64,000 nt of DNA from Cercis canadensis (Eukaryota; Streptophyta; Magnoliopsida; Fabales; Fabaceae), in NCBI GenBank assembly GCA_003255065.1, contig QAOA01008326.1:150327-214326 (forward strand), given 5' to 3'. A model generated the notes under the pieces. That model was not told the origin of the DNA. It ran no database searches and worked only from the letters and a program-made list of their open reading frames with translations. Shown here in pieces: positions 50,370-61,689 of this stretch; position 1 is the stretch's first letter; every line of letters starts with the position of its first letter. Both the position numbers and the translations under genes were made by a program.

Positions 50370-53300
50370 TGATGGGACTTTTTCCGGCAAGTATACCGAG
50401 TCACACAAGTAATATAATAGTGAGTAGAGTATCGTTCCCACGAGGATTAAAGCTAGCAACTACCAATTTCACCAATAAAGATTCTATTTGGAAAGATAAA
50501 TGGTTTGGATTGAAGGCAGCCCAAGAATGAGCAGCTGCAATTAACTAAGTAACAAACTAAGTAACAAAACTCGAGCAATATCGTAACAATCTTTAAGAAA
50601 CAATCTAAATGTGAAATTGATAATAAGAAGGAGAAAGGTTAGGGGTTGATTTCATTCACTTGCAAATTCGATTACCTCATAGACAAGGTAATCTCAGAAA
50701 CAATACTGAACTACTTATTTCAGTTACAATTCCTTTGTTGTTGGTTTATTTCCTTAATGTGATTGAACCCAATTCCTTGGTGAAACAATCCTCCCTATAC
50801 CAATTACTTGTCCAATTCCTTGACACAACTAATTAACCTAAATGATTTGGTTCTAGGAAATTAATCTAATACCACCTAAACAAAGTTATCTATTCCTAGA
50901 TTAACTCAATTTATGACAGAATTTACAAAGCACATTTGGATCTTACTATTCCTAGTATTAAAACAAATCTTTTAACCATTCAAATGGTAGCTAAGCATTT
51001 AAAGGCATTAATAACAGTAAATTTCATTCAACAAAAGGAGTTGTACTAAAACAAGTTTATTCAATCTTGAAACCTCATTACAATTGAATTACATCAAACC
51101 CCTAACACTAAGAATTTAGCTACTCATACTTGAATTCAATAAAAGCAAATAGGTAAAGTTCAACATGAGTTGAAAAGAAGAAGAAGAAGAAGAAGAAGAA
51201 GAAACTCTATGACGATCCAGTTGCAATTTCTCCCCTTCCTCCTCTAGTTCTTCTGCTCATTTTCTTTCCAAGTACGGCCCCCTGACACATGCATCAGATT
51301 TCCTTTTATACTTGTGCAGAATTAGGTCATTTGGTCAAAAATAGCTCGAACACGGCTCTGACACGGCCGTGTTCCTTTTCTAGACATGGGCATGTCACTT
51401 ATGTTGCATTTCTGGTCATTGAACACGGGCTCATACATGGCCGTGTTCTTTTCTGGTCCTGGCCGTCTCGCTTAGACATGGCCCGTGCTCTTCTCTGGTC
51501 TGGGCGTGTCCTTTCTTTGTAGCCTCTGCCTGTTCAACACGGCCGTGTTCTTCTCTTGCCTTGACCATGTTTGCCCTTAGACTTAGTCTTTGTTTTCTTG
51601 GACATTCTGCTTGATCAACACGACCTTGAACACAGTCATGTCTGTTCTTGTCTGAGGTCGTGTTTGTCCATAAGCTTGAGCAGCAGCCTCTGGATGTTAG
51701 ACACGGGGTACACACGGCCGTATTCCTACCCGTGTCTACCTAAAAACTTGGTGTAAGGTTGCTTTCCTTGCCATTTTCTCCATGGATTGCTTCCAGATTC
51801 TTCTCATTGGATCGCTCATCTTTATGGATCATCCAACATTAAAGGGAGTGGAACAAGAATCATACTAGAAAGCCCTCATAGCTTTGAAGTAGAACAAGCT
51901 TTAAAGTTTGAATTTAAAGCCTCGAACAATCAAGCTGAATATGAAACATTGATAGCAGGACTGCAATTAGCAAAGGAAATAGGAGTAGACAGGATAAATG
52001 TTTTAAGTGACTCTTAGCTAGTCACGAACCAAGTCAAAGGAGATTACAATGCTAAGGATGAGATGATGATGAAATACTTGAACATAATCAAGAACTTAAT
52101 TGCTCAATTAAGCTACTTCGAAATGACATACACCCCAAGGGAGAACAACAAAAGAGCATATATACTTTTTAAGCTAGCCAGTAGAGGAAAAATAGGGAAC
52201 AACAAGACAGTAATTCAAGAAACGAAAAAACATCCCAGCATAGAGGAAAAGATAATGGTAATTGATAAAGCTGAAGCATCATTGATGACACCGATAATCA
52301 AGTACCTCAATTTTAGGAGATTACCTGAGAGTAAAAGTGAGACGAGAAACTTAACAAGAATGGCGATCAAATATTGTTTAAAGGCAAGACAAGTATACAA
52401 AAAAGAACTCTTTATGCCCATGCTGAAATGCTTGGATAAGGAAGAAGCAGAGTATGTGTTGCGGGAAGTACACTGATGGGACTTTTTACGGCAAGTATAC
52501 CGGGTCACACAAGTAATATAATAGTGAGTAGAGTATCGTTCCCACGAGGATTAAAGCCAGCAACTACCAATTTCATCAATAAAGATTCTATTTGGAAAGA
52601 TAAATGGTTTGGATTGAAGGCAGCCCAAGAATGAGCAGCTGCAATTAACTAACTAACAAACTAAGTAACAAAACACGAGCAATATCGTAACAATCTTTAA
52701 GAAACAATCTAAATGTGAAATTGTTAATAAGAAGGAGAAAGGTTAGGGGTTGATTTCATTCACTTGCAAATTCGATTACCTCATAGACAAGGTAATCTCA
52801 AAAACAATATTGAACTACTTATTTCAGTTACAATTCCTTTGTTGTTGGTTTATTTCCTTAATGTGATTGAACTCAATTCCTTAGTGAAACAATCCTCCCT
52901 ATATCAATTACTTGTCCAATTCCTTGACACAACTAATTAATCTAGGTGATTTGGTTCTAGGAAATTAATCTAATACCACCTAAACGAAGTTATCTATTCC
53001 TAGATTAACTCAATTTAGGACAGAATTTACAGAGCACATTCGGATCTTACTATTCCTAGTATTGAAACAAATCTTTTAACCATTCAAATGGTAGCTAAGC
53101 ATTTAAAGGCATTAATAATAGTAAATTCCATTCAACAAAAGGAGTTGTACTAAAACAAGTCTATTCAATCTTGAAACCTCATTACAATTGAATTACATCA
53201 AACCCCTAACACTAAGAATTTAGCTACTCATACTTGAATTCAATAAAAGTAAATAGGTAAAGTTCAACATGAGATGAAAAGAAGAAGAAGAAGAAGAAGA

Positions 53301-53910
53301 AGAAACTCTATGACGATCCAGTTGCAATTTCTCCCATTCCTCCTCTAGTTCTTCTGCTCCTTTTCTTCCCAAGTACGGCCCCCCTGACACATGCATCAAA
53401 TTTCCTTTTATAATTGTGCAGAATTAGGTCATTTGGTCAAAAATAGCTCGAACACGGCTCTGACACGGCCGTGTTCCTTTTCTGGACATGGGCGTGTCAC
53501 TTATGTTGCATTTCTGGTCATTGAACACGGGCTCATACACGGCCGTGTTCTTTTCTGGTCCTGGCCGTGTCGCTTAGACATGGCCCGTGCTCTTCTCTGG
53601 TCTGGGCGTGTCCTTTCTTTGTAGCCTCTGCCTGTCCAACACAGCCTATCACACGGCCGTGTTCTTCTCTTGCCTTGACCATGTTTGCCCTTAGACTTAG
53701 TCTTTGTTCTTTTGGACATTCTGCTTGATCAACATGACCTTGAACACGGCCGTGTCTGTTCTTGTCTGAGGCCGTGTTTGTCCATAAGCTTGAGCAGCAG
53801 CCTCTGGATGTTAGACACGGGGTACACACGGCCGTGTTCCTACCCATGTCTACCTAAAAACTTGGTGTAAGGTTGCTTTCCTTGCCATTTTCTCCATGGA
53901 TTGCTTCCAG
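49703..53910. repeat. 2104-bp tandem duplication
   Basis: About 49703-51806 repeats as 51807-53910 (GGATCGCTCATC at 49705 and 51809). Each copy holds the RNase H part plus most of the inserted LTR. No N marks the junction. It may be a real duplication or another unmerged haplotype. Confidence 0.85.
51803..52473 (+). pseudogene. Second RNase H-like domain, copy 2
   Basis: Near-identical to 49703-50369. It keeps the TAG after LSDS but lacks the later stop, giving a 137-codon frame (52063-52476). It ends at VLREVH just before the inserted LTR. Its last five bases (TACAC) are the LTR's target duplication. Confidence 0.82.
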
Positions 53911-54057
53911 ATTCTTCTTATTTCCTGATTACCCATCTTTGTACCTGTCAAAGCCAATTTATGGATTAAACACCATGTTTAGAGAGGATTTGCTCACAAT
54001 GCAGGTAAGAATTCAGTATTAAAGCATGGATTTTATAGTCCTAAAAGACAAGTATCA
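52474..54057 (-). mobile_element. Solo LTR inserted in the Tat pol gene
   Basis: The 1584-bp sequence begins TGATGGGAC and ends AAGTATCA. It is flanked by TACAC on both sides (52469-52473 and 54058-54062) and splits the Tat pol frame between RNase H and integrase. The shared TATCGTTCCCACGAGGA segment near its left end suggests minus orientation, as in the Athila-type LTRs. A truncated copy occupies 50370-51806. It contains an (AAG)n run and a cluster of ACACGGCCGTGT palindromes. Confidence 0.88.
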
Positions 54058-55118
54058 TACACGAAGAAATATATGGGAGTCATATAGGAGCAAAGACACT
54101 TGCCAAAAAAGTTCTCCATGTGGGATATTACTGGCCAACTATATGCACAGAATACAGTAACTTCGTACAGAAGTGTGACAAATGCCAACAATACTCTCTT
54201 GAACACATAGCTCCCCCAACAAAATTGCATCCTTCAGAAGCCACATGGCCCTTCGCCATATGGGGAATAGACTTGCTTAAACCATTTCCAATAGCTACTG
54301 GTCAAAAGAAATACCTGATAGTCATAATAGACTATTTCACTAAGTGGATTGAAGCATAACCATTGGCAACAATTACAACAAAACAAGATGAAAAATTTCC
54401 ATGGCAGGCTATTGTTTGTAGGTTCGGAATATCGTTCTCAATAATAGCTGATAATGGAACCCAATTAACAAACAAGAACTTTCGAGTTATGTGTAAAAAC
54501 TTGCATATCCAAGTTCATTATACCTCAATAGAACACTCATAGGCCAATAGCCAGGTAGAAGCAGTAAATCGGGTGATACTCCAAGAGCTGAAGAAAAGAC
54601 TGGACAAGGTAAAGAAATATTGGATTGATGAACTAAGTCATGTACTTTGGGCTTACCGAACCACCCCTCAATCTGCCATAGGAGAATCCCTATACAAGCT
54701 CACATACAGAGAAGAAACAATGATCTCAGTAGAAGTTAGTGAGCCAAGTTAGAGAAGACAACATTCTGAAGTTGACAACAACAACTCGAATATGCTAACA
54801 GAATTAGACTTACTAGAAGAAAAACGAGAAATAGCTTCGATCCGAATAGTAACACAAAAACAACGAGTCGCTAGATACTACAACTATCGAGTAAGGGAGA
54901 GAAAATTCAAATAAGGCGATTTGACACTCCAAGGTGTAGCAATAGGCCACAAAATGACGTCTGAAGAAAAGCTCACACCAACATGGGAAGGACCCTATCG
55001 AGTCGCAAATGTGTTAGAAAAAAGGGGCATACAAGCTATAAACCCTAGATGGGAAAGAAATCCCAAAGGCATAGAACATGGTGAATCTGTGAAAGTATTT
55101 CAGTTAGAGCATGCATAA
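54058..55118 (+). pseudogene. Tat-element integrase remnant
   Basis: HEEIYGSHIGAKTLAKKVLH, then CDKCQQYS form the zinc-binding HHCC part. WGIDLLKPFP, IADNGTQLTNKNF and the later NSQVEAVNR carry the DDE core. WEGPYRV and HGESVKVFQLEHA form the C-terminal part. Stops lie after FTKWIEA, after IEHS, after VSEPS and before GDLTL. It is recognisable but dead. Confidence 0.9.
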
Positions 55119-55424
55119 AGTTTGATTTTGAAGCATGTTATGACTTATCACACACTTCGGTCATGAAGTTTTTATGAATAAAACTATCCAGATTCTAGGA
55201 AATATTTTCTTATACCAAGAATTAGTGAGGTTGAAAAACCATTCCAAGACTTTCTAAAGGATGTAAAACCAGTATACGGCAGAGCTATAAGCCCTTATAA
55301 AATTGAACGTGATAATGTTCATATGACAATAAACTAGAATGTGGCAGAGCAAAATGCCCCCACCCTCCGAAAACAAGTAAGTCAATAGCAACATTGCAAA
55401 GATCACCCATTGGAGGCTTACTCA

Positions 55425-56190
55425 AGAAAAAAAACAAGAAAAACTTATTGCCAGTGTACACATCGACTAAAATCCTACTTTATTAAAATTAAAAATTACA
55501 CCATAAAAAAGAGCTCGCCCACAAAGGGGGGCTCGCCTAAACTCACCAAAAAAAATTATTATTTGTTCGCATAGGAAAGAAGCTACCTCGCCCCTAAGAA
55601 ACATTATCCCGTCCGGCATCCACTTCTTCTTCCTCCTCACAAAGTGCTTCATCCCTCATAACCTTGTATAGGTTCAGCCTATCCTCGCTAGTGTTTAAAT
55701 CCTCAAACTGAAGCCGAACCCATTCAATACAATTGTTAAAGCCAAACATCATTCCCTCAGCATAAGTGTCTATGGTCGCATTATCCATAGTCACTTTCAT
55801 CTCAAAAGAAAAAAAAAAAACAAGAAAAACTTATTGCCAGTGTACACATCGACTAAAATCCTACTTTATTAAAATTAAAAATTACACCATAAAAAAAGAG
55901 CTCGCCCACAAAGGGGGGCTCGCCTAAAGTCACCAAAAAAAATTATTATTTGTTCGCATAGGAAAGGAGCTACCTCGCCCCTAAGAAACATTATCCCGTC
56001 CGGCATCCACTTCTTCTTCCTCCTCACAAAGTGCTTCATCTCTCATAACCTTGTATAGGTTCAGCCTATCCTCGCTAGTGTTTAAATCCTCAAACTGAAG
56101 CTGAACCTATTCAATATAGTTGTTAAAGCCAAACATCATTCCCTTAGCATAAGTGTCTATGGTCGCATTATCCATAGTCACTTTCATCTC
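55425..56190. repeat. 386-bp tandem duplication
   Basis: 55425-55805 repeats as about 55811-56190 (AAACTTATTGCCAG at 55441 and 55827). It duplicates the 3' end of the antisense ORF plus the sequence beyond its stop. An A-run at 55808-55820 marks the join. Confidence 0.85.
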
Positions 56191-56951
56191 ATCTATCTCC
56201 TTCTGCATGGTGGCCTTCACATCCTCTATCTCCCTCTCCTTTTCGAACAGGCGCATCTGACACTCACTTAGCTTCTCTCTCTCTTCAGCAATGGCAACCT
56301 CTTTATCCTCTAGTAATTTTTTCCAACTTTTTTTTCTCACACTCCCAAACAACCCTAGCCGTCTCCCATTTCTTCCTGTTAGCAATGGCCCCCTTAACAA
56401 CCATTACAGTTACTCTCCGCCTCTGCCAGCTGTTGCTTAATAGACTCCACCTCGACAACCTTCCTTTCAACACTATCCATATTGACATTGAACTCCCCAT
56501 AAAAATGTTCCATAGTTGTAGTTGAATGCAACATATGCCTTTGACAAAACTTAATCACATATGTCCTTTGTACCTGTTGGAGGCTCTTTCTGTCCATCTC
56601 AAAAGCCAAATAATCACCCATGATCAAAAATATGTCCACACCCCGATTCCACATGCTGAAAAATGGATCTGTAACCCTCGTAATAGAGGCATGAAAGTCA
56701 CTAAAAGAGAAATTCTGAATGTATCGCACATCTTTACCATATCCTTGAAAATGAACATCCGGACCAATGGGATAATCAGCAACCCGATGACACTTATCCC
56801 TTACGGAAGAATCGCCTATAGGAATAAAAGGAGGAAGAGTTACCGCAGGTGGGACAACAAGTCTAGGAGTGGGAGACACTACCTCTTGACCCCTAGAAGA
56901 AAAAGAAAATTTGTGGGCCATGCGTGATAGAACACTACTACCACGACACAA
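55594..56951 (-). pseudogene. Antisense ORF of Tat element, coiled-coil protein
   Basis: On the minus strand the protein begins near 56951 (MAHKFSFSSRGQEVV) and holds PIGPDVHFQGYGKDVRYIQN, MERHFY-like MEHFYGEFNVNM, and a long charged heptad stretch. That stretch reads KWETARVVWECEKKKLEK, then EDKEVAIAEEREKLSECQ and EKEREIEDVKATMQKEID, and it ends with an acidic tail EEEEEVDAGRDNVS. A frame change near 56390-56400 and the 386-bp duplication break it. Antisense ORFs at this place are known in Tat elements; function unknown. Confidence 0.65.
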
Positions 56952-57840
56952 TGAGGCACTCCTTCACGATTGAGAACTCTGGGCTTGAGCCTTTTCTTTC
57001 TCGCTAAAACTTTCTCCTTGTTCAGTCTTCCTCATGAAGCTCGCCCACCAAAGTGGTTAAAAAAAAAAAAAAAGGCCTACCTGAGATGTTTGATACTTTT
57101 AGAGGAGAAGAGATGAGGTGAGAAAAGACACAAATAGTATGTTGCACTATGTCATTACAATCTGATAACTCTGGAGGTGAAGGAGTTTGGACTTTATCAT
57201 ACCAATTGAAAGAATGACTCTTCTACCTCTTTGCAAAAGAAGCCAACAGTTGTAAAAAATTTCTATCTCATAACGCCCCCAAAGATACCCAACCACCGGT
57301 GTGGGAAACTACCTTAAAAAAAATAAAAATAAAAAGACCTAGTGCAAGCAACCAATCTCATGTGGTCATCTAGCATCTCAAAGGCTCAAATATACCCCCA
57401 AGAGTTAGGATGAATTTGAGAAGGAGCAACTTACAAAAAATAAAGGATAGACACTTGAAAAGGAATAAAAGGAAGACAAATGCCTGCATGCTTAATAACA
57501 TAACTCTACACGGTAAAAGAGGTTCGACCACTAGCATGAGAAGCACATACGGGATGGGTATTGTCAACAAAAATCTTTACAGTCAATTCTCTCTTATCAA
57601 GTCAGTCAAAGCCATCTAAATCTTCAATCACCGCATCCAAATTTTTGTATGTCGAACAGGTATCAAGAACCTCTTCACACACTCACTCTTTCATATAACC
57701 TAAAGGACCAACCCAGTAGTCCACTTCATGTCTTTGGGCATCACTTTCTACATGTAAAAATGAACCATATTGGTAAAGAGAAGAAAGAAAATCATCTACT
57801 TCAATTTTAAAACTTAAAGTTTTGAACTCATGAAAATATC

Positions 57841-57979
57841 CTACCTTTGCCTATTAGAACTCATCTCCCTCCCTCCTCCGGCAGTCACAACCTTATAACT
57901 ATCACTAATACTTGGACCTGAGGATGTCTCACTGAACACCTCCTCACTCTGGGAAGTCTCACTATTTGAACCCATAATC
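57841..57979 (-). pseudogene. N-terminal piece of an antisense ORF
   Basis: The minus-strand frame MGSNSETSQSEEVFSETSSG is followed by SISDSYKVVTAGGGREMSSN and then a stop. It is Ser/Glu-rich and may be the first exon or first part of the antisense ORF at 55594-56951. It lies next to the assembly gap. The stretch 56952-57840 between shows no clear coding. Confidence 0.45.
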
Positions 57980-58000
57980 AAATCTACAAGAAAAAAAAAA

Positions 58001-58424
58001 NNNNNNNNNNNNNNNNNNNNNNNNNNNNNNNNNNNNNNNNNNNNNNNNNNNNNNNNNNNNNNNNNNNNNNNNNNNNNNNNNNNNNNNNNNNNNNNNNNNN
58101 NNNNNNNNNNNNNNNNNNNNNNNNNNNNNNNNNNNNNNNNNNNNNNNNNNNNNNNNNNNNNNNNNNNNNNNNNNNNNNNNNNNNNNNNNNNNNNNNNNNN
58201 NNNNNNNNNNNNNNNNNNNNNNNNNNNNNNNNNNNNNNNNNNNNNNNNNNNNNNNNNNNNNNNNNNNNNNNNNNNNNNNNNNNNNNNNNNNNNNNNNNNN
58301 NNNNNNNNNNNNNNNNNNNNNNNNNNNNNNNNNNNNNNNNNNNNNNNNNNNNNNNNNNNNNNNNNNNNNNNNNNNNNNNNNNNNNNNNNNNNNNNNNNNN
58401 NNNNNNNNNNNNNNNNNNNNNNNN
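58001..58424. other. Assembly gap of 424 N
   Basis: The run is flanked by poly-A on the left and (AT)n on the right, both typical causes of a sequencing gap. The true content and length are unknown. Confidence 0.98.
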
Positions 58425-58456
<32 letters not shown>

Positions 58457-58490
58457 CATACGAAAAGAAAAAGATTGAGCATAGCATAAA

Positions 58491-58710
58491 GGGCTAGCTC
58501 GCCCAATGTAGACACAGCGTAGTCCGGCCCCCAGTATAGTCCGCCCATGGCACTTGCGTGCAAGCTAGTCCGCCCAATGTATGGAAGTATGTTTATTGGT
58601 CATAGGATTACTGTGCAAGCTCTATGGGCAAGTTCACCCATGAGAAAAAGCAAGCTGGCCCATGAGAAAAAAGCAAGCTGGCCCATGAATAAGGTTGGTC
58701 CGCCCAGCAC
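58491..58710. repeat. Degenerate GTCCGCCCA motif array
   Basis: About eight imperfect copies of a 16-25 bp motif (for example GCTAGTCCGCCCAATGTAT and GCAAGCTGGCCCATGA) are strung together before the 3' LTR. Repeats in this part of Tat-type elements are known. Related CTCGCCCACAAAGG words occur near 55515 and 55900. Confidence 0.55.
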
Positions 58711-59010
58711 TTTCTCTCCCAAAAGAAATGTTTTTATATTACAAATTGGCAATGAACATGGCTTATGCGTACAAGCCTTGATAAAGAAAGCATGAAAGTC
58801 AAACCAATCAAATTCTTCTATAAAAGTATATGTAGCATGTGTAAGCTTCCATCGTTATTGGTACGGAAGCTAACCCATTGAATTCCCAAATAAAAGTTAA
58901 CTACCAAGTGAAGCTTGCCCATGCTTACTGAAAATATATGTAGTTATTTTATGATTAATAATGAGCTTTTTTGCTTTTATATTGTTCAAGTTTCAAAGCT
59001 CAAGGGTAAG

Positions 59011-59181
59011 TGATGAGGATTGGCCCAAAAGGTCAGGTTAGACTCCAAGCCCATCATTCATAAAAGGCGTCACATCTTTAGCAGGAGCAAGGCGCTACTA
59101 ACTCAGTTCCACAACTACTATAAATATATAGATAATATAGTCTAAAAGGTACATCCAAGTCTGGCATTTCTAGCATCAACA
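59011..59181 (+). repeat. 3' LTR of the Tat element
   Basis: TGATGAGGATTGGCCCAAAAG through TCTAGCATCAACA matches the outer parts of the 5' LTR but lacks about 115 bp of its middle. CCATG follows. Confidence 0.85.
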
Positions 59182-59299
59182 CCATGATATTATTATTCTC
59201 CCTCATGTCACTTAAACAGCCACTATACCATTAAATCCAAAACCAATACCACCAAACACAAAATCCATAGGCCAAAACCAAACATTGGAAATGAACAAA

Positions 59300-60415
59300 C
59301 CTTATAAATAACAAGAACTCCAAGCTTATGGCATTTTTTAAGCAAATTTACCACGAAATTTGTGTCCCATGATTCAAGTACAAGCTTCAGACGAACTACA
59401 TTGGAAAACTCCAAAAAATCTAGATTAGGAGTATCAGGTACAAACTGCAAGTGTAAGACAACCAGCAAAGCATTTACAAACAATAATATACAATTGCACA
59501 AAGTATACCAACCATATAAAACAATGGAAATGAAGATAATAACTAATACCAGCAATAACTAATATTTTATCCAACTATCCATCAAAAAGCACATCACCTC
59601 ATAGGTCAAAATGAAAGATTAAACTCCATGAAGTGCTTTTAGAAGCTTGCTTGCATTGTCAAGAGATTCTTTATCCCAAATTACAATGCCCAAATTTGCT
59701 TCAACAACATTTTGCAACTGCCCACCCATAAAAGTCTGGGAGGTTAGTACCTCCTAAAATAAGGCACTCAACAGATGGGGTGTTTATTTCGATTTTATTC
59801 AACACATGTAGGAAATAGAGACATAACTTCTTCAAGGAAGGCATAAAGATTTTGATTGGGCATGAAAAATATATAACTTCAGTAAAATCTTCAAGAACAG
59901 GACTGGCAGTGTTAACCAACTTAAGAAAACCATCTACTACAAACTTAAGTGACCAGATTTCTAAAGTCTTGAGTTTGGGAAAATGCACAGAAGAAGAAGT
60001 ATCTAGGGTGATTTTGCTACCTAGTTTCAAAACCACAATTCTTTAGCATGTGGAAAAGCTGAACGGCAGCAAATCAATGGTTTCATATAGGTAAATAGAA
60101 AGATCTATCTGCTCAATGTTGCCGCCTATAGCAACGGAAACCCATTCCTTAACATGGAACGGTTCACAATTGCGACGACAAAAGAGATAAAATTTTATGA
60201 CGCTTTTGTTTTGCGTTGAGTTAAGATGCTACTCACAATATGGACAAAATTCGTAGGGGCCTCATCATTTTCAAGGTCAATATCTGGGACTAGAGTCCAG
60301 AGTGATCTTCACCTCTTTAACAAAATGCTTGTGGCAACTGCGTCCTTAGATCATAGAGCAATGAATCAAGGAGTCTGCTAATCCACTCAACTGCTGCTGC
60401 ATTTTCTTCTGCCAT
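59300..60415 (-). pseudogene. F-box/LRR (FBD-type) pseudogene, copy 1
   Basis: Read on the minus strand from ATG at 60415-60413 (MAEENAAAVEWISRLLDS). Segments include DAVATSILLKR, SLWTLVPDIDLENDEAP, TNFVHIVSSILTQRK, CEPFHVKEWVSVAIGGNIEQ, VVLKLGSKITLDTSSSVHFP, KLKTLEIWSLKF and, after an intron (acceptor CTTGCAG near 59450), PDTPNLDFLEFSNVVRLKL. This family forms substrate adaptors of SCF ubiquitin ligases. Lesions are a deletion in the F-box, TGG to TGA in the KRW position, TAA in FSTCQR, and frameshifts. The Tat element lies at its 3' side and no FBD exon is seen beyond. Not functional. Confidence 0.82.
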
Positions 60416-61080
60416 TCTGAGTTCAGAGCAGTGAATAATAATGTATTCTCTATCCTAATTTTAGTGTTTGGTTCTGTTACTTTGTTCTTCTGCTTCTGTT
60501 TCTTTCTTTACTTCTCACGTTGTTCTCTGTCCAAGGCAAGGAGTGCTATAAGACTCATCGTTGCTCCAAGCATGAGAAGCTATTCAAGAAGTAGAACCGG
60601 AGCGTCGTTGCTCTGGTTTATATAGACCACGTTTTGGTGTTTTGTCACGAGAACCTTTTTTGCCATTTCATCTCCTTTCCTTTCTTCAATTTCCACAGCT
60701 TCCTCTACCTGGATCGTTTCCTGTGTGTGTAAGGTTTAGGCAAGCAGCTTTGCCATTTCATTTTGGGGAGAAGACACTAACTCANAGCTCCGAGCTTGAG
60801 GAGCTTTTATGTTATGGAGAGCTCCGAGCTTAAGGAGCTTGTATGTTCCCCCCTTTACCTATGATGGATGGGGCTATTTATAGGCAAAGATTCCATGAGT
60901 TGACGGGTCACCCGAAATGAGCTGGCGGGTCACCCGAGTTTTTCAATGGGTTTTGTCTTATTGGGCCTTTTGATATTGGGCCTGAAAATATTGGGCCACC
61001 ACACTTGCCCCTCGAAAGAGCTTGGAGATGTGAAATAGGAATGCCGATCTCCGAGCTTTAAGGACTGGTAACAATCCCGG

Positions 61081-61260
61081 GGTCGACTTGCACTTGTGAA
61101 GGAGGTTATAAACTTAGGTTGGTTTGCACTCACAATGGAAGCTACAAATTGAGGTCGGTTTGCACTCGCAATGGAGGTTACAGACTGAGGTCGGTTTGCA
61201 CTCGCAATGGAGGTTACAGACTGAGATCGGTTTGCACTCGCAATGGAGGTTACAAACTGA
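61081..61260. repeat. 36-bp tandem repeat in TRIM interior, five units
   Basis: GGTCGGTTTGCACTCGCAAT-type units start at 61081, 61117, 61153, 61189 and 61225. The length is 12 codons, so the minus-strand frame reads a repeated SVTSIASANRPQ peptide within a 152-codon open frame. Confidence 0.88.
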
Positions 61261-61689
61261 AATAGGTTGTTTTGGCTTCTACAATTCTTTGGATGGAGTG
61301 TTTTTTTGCATTTTTCCAAGACAAATAAAAATATACAAAACTTGCATGACCTTGGAGATAGGAGGTCAGCTGGATTGCTCTTCCACATTGATGACCTTGG
61401 AGATAGGAGGTCGGGTGGATAGATGATCTGTGCTTTTAGCTAAACTCAGGATCAGCCAATGAGATTTTGTAGGTGTTGAGAGAAACCTTCGTTTCCCACA
61501 GACGGCGCCAAATGTCGATGCCTGAGTTACAGGTCGGTGCACGCTGCGTAGGTCATCCGTGCTATATCTGTAAACAATACAACTAGGCCGGGTTGGTGTA
61601 TCCGGGCTCCGATGATAAAGTTAGTTTGGTCTGAATTAAATAGAGTTATAATTCAGAGCTCAAGAAAGAAAGAGAGAGAGAGATTGGGG

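Larger units (their letters stand above)
38847..59181 (+). mobile_element. Tat-lineage Ty3/gypsy element, about 20.3 kb with nested insertions
   Basis: It starts TGATGAGG and ends AGCATCAACA, with identical CCATG duplications outside (38842-38846 and 59182-59186). Components run in gypsy order on the plus strand: 5' LTR, PBS, gag, RT, RNase H, second RNase H, integrase, antisense ORFs and 3' LTR. Two RNase H regions plus antisense ORFs between integrase and 3' LTR are known traits of the Tat clade. It has many stops and is dead. Nested inside are MULE-like elements, a Harbinger-type element, a solo LTR, and duplications that are at least partly assembly artefacts. Its own length is therefore much less than 20 kb. 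Confidence 0.85.

Noticed and set aside
60431..60625. 64-codon plus-strand frame present twice (also 62865-63059)
   Set aside because: It lies in the upstream region of the antisense F-box pseudogene and is repeated only because that segment is duplicated.
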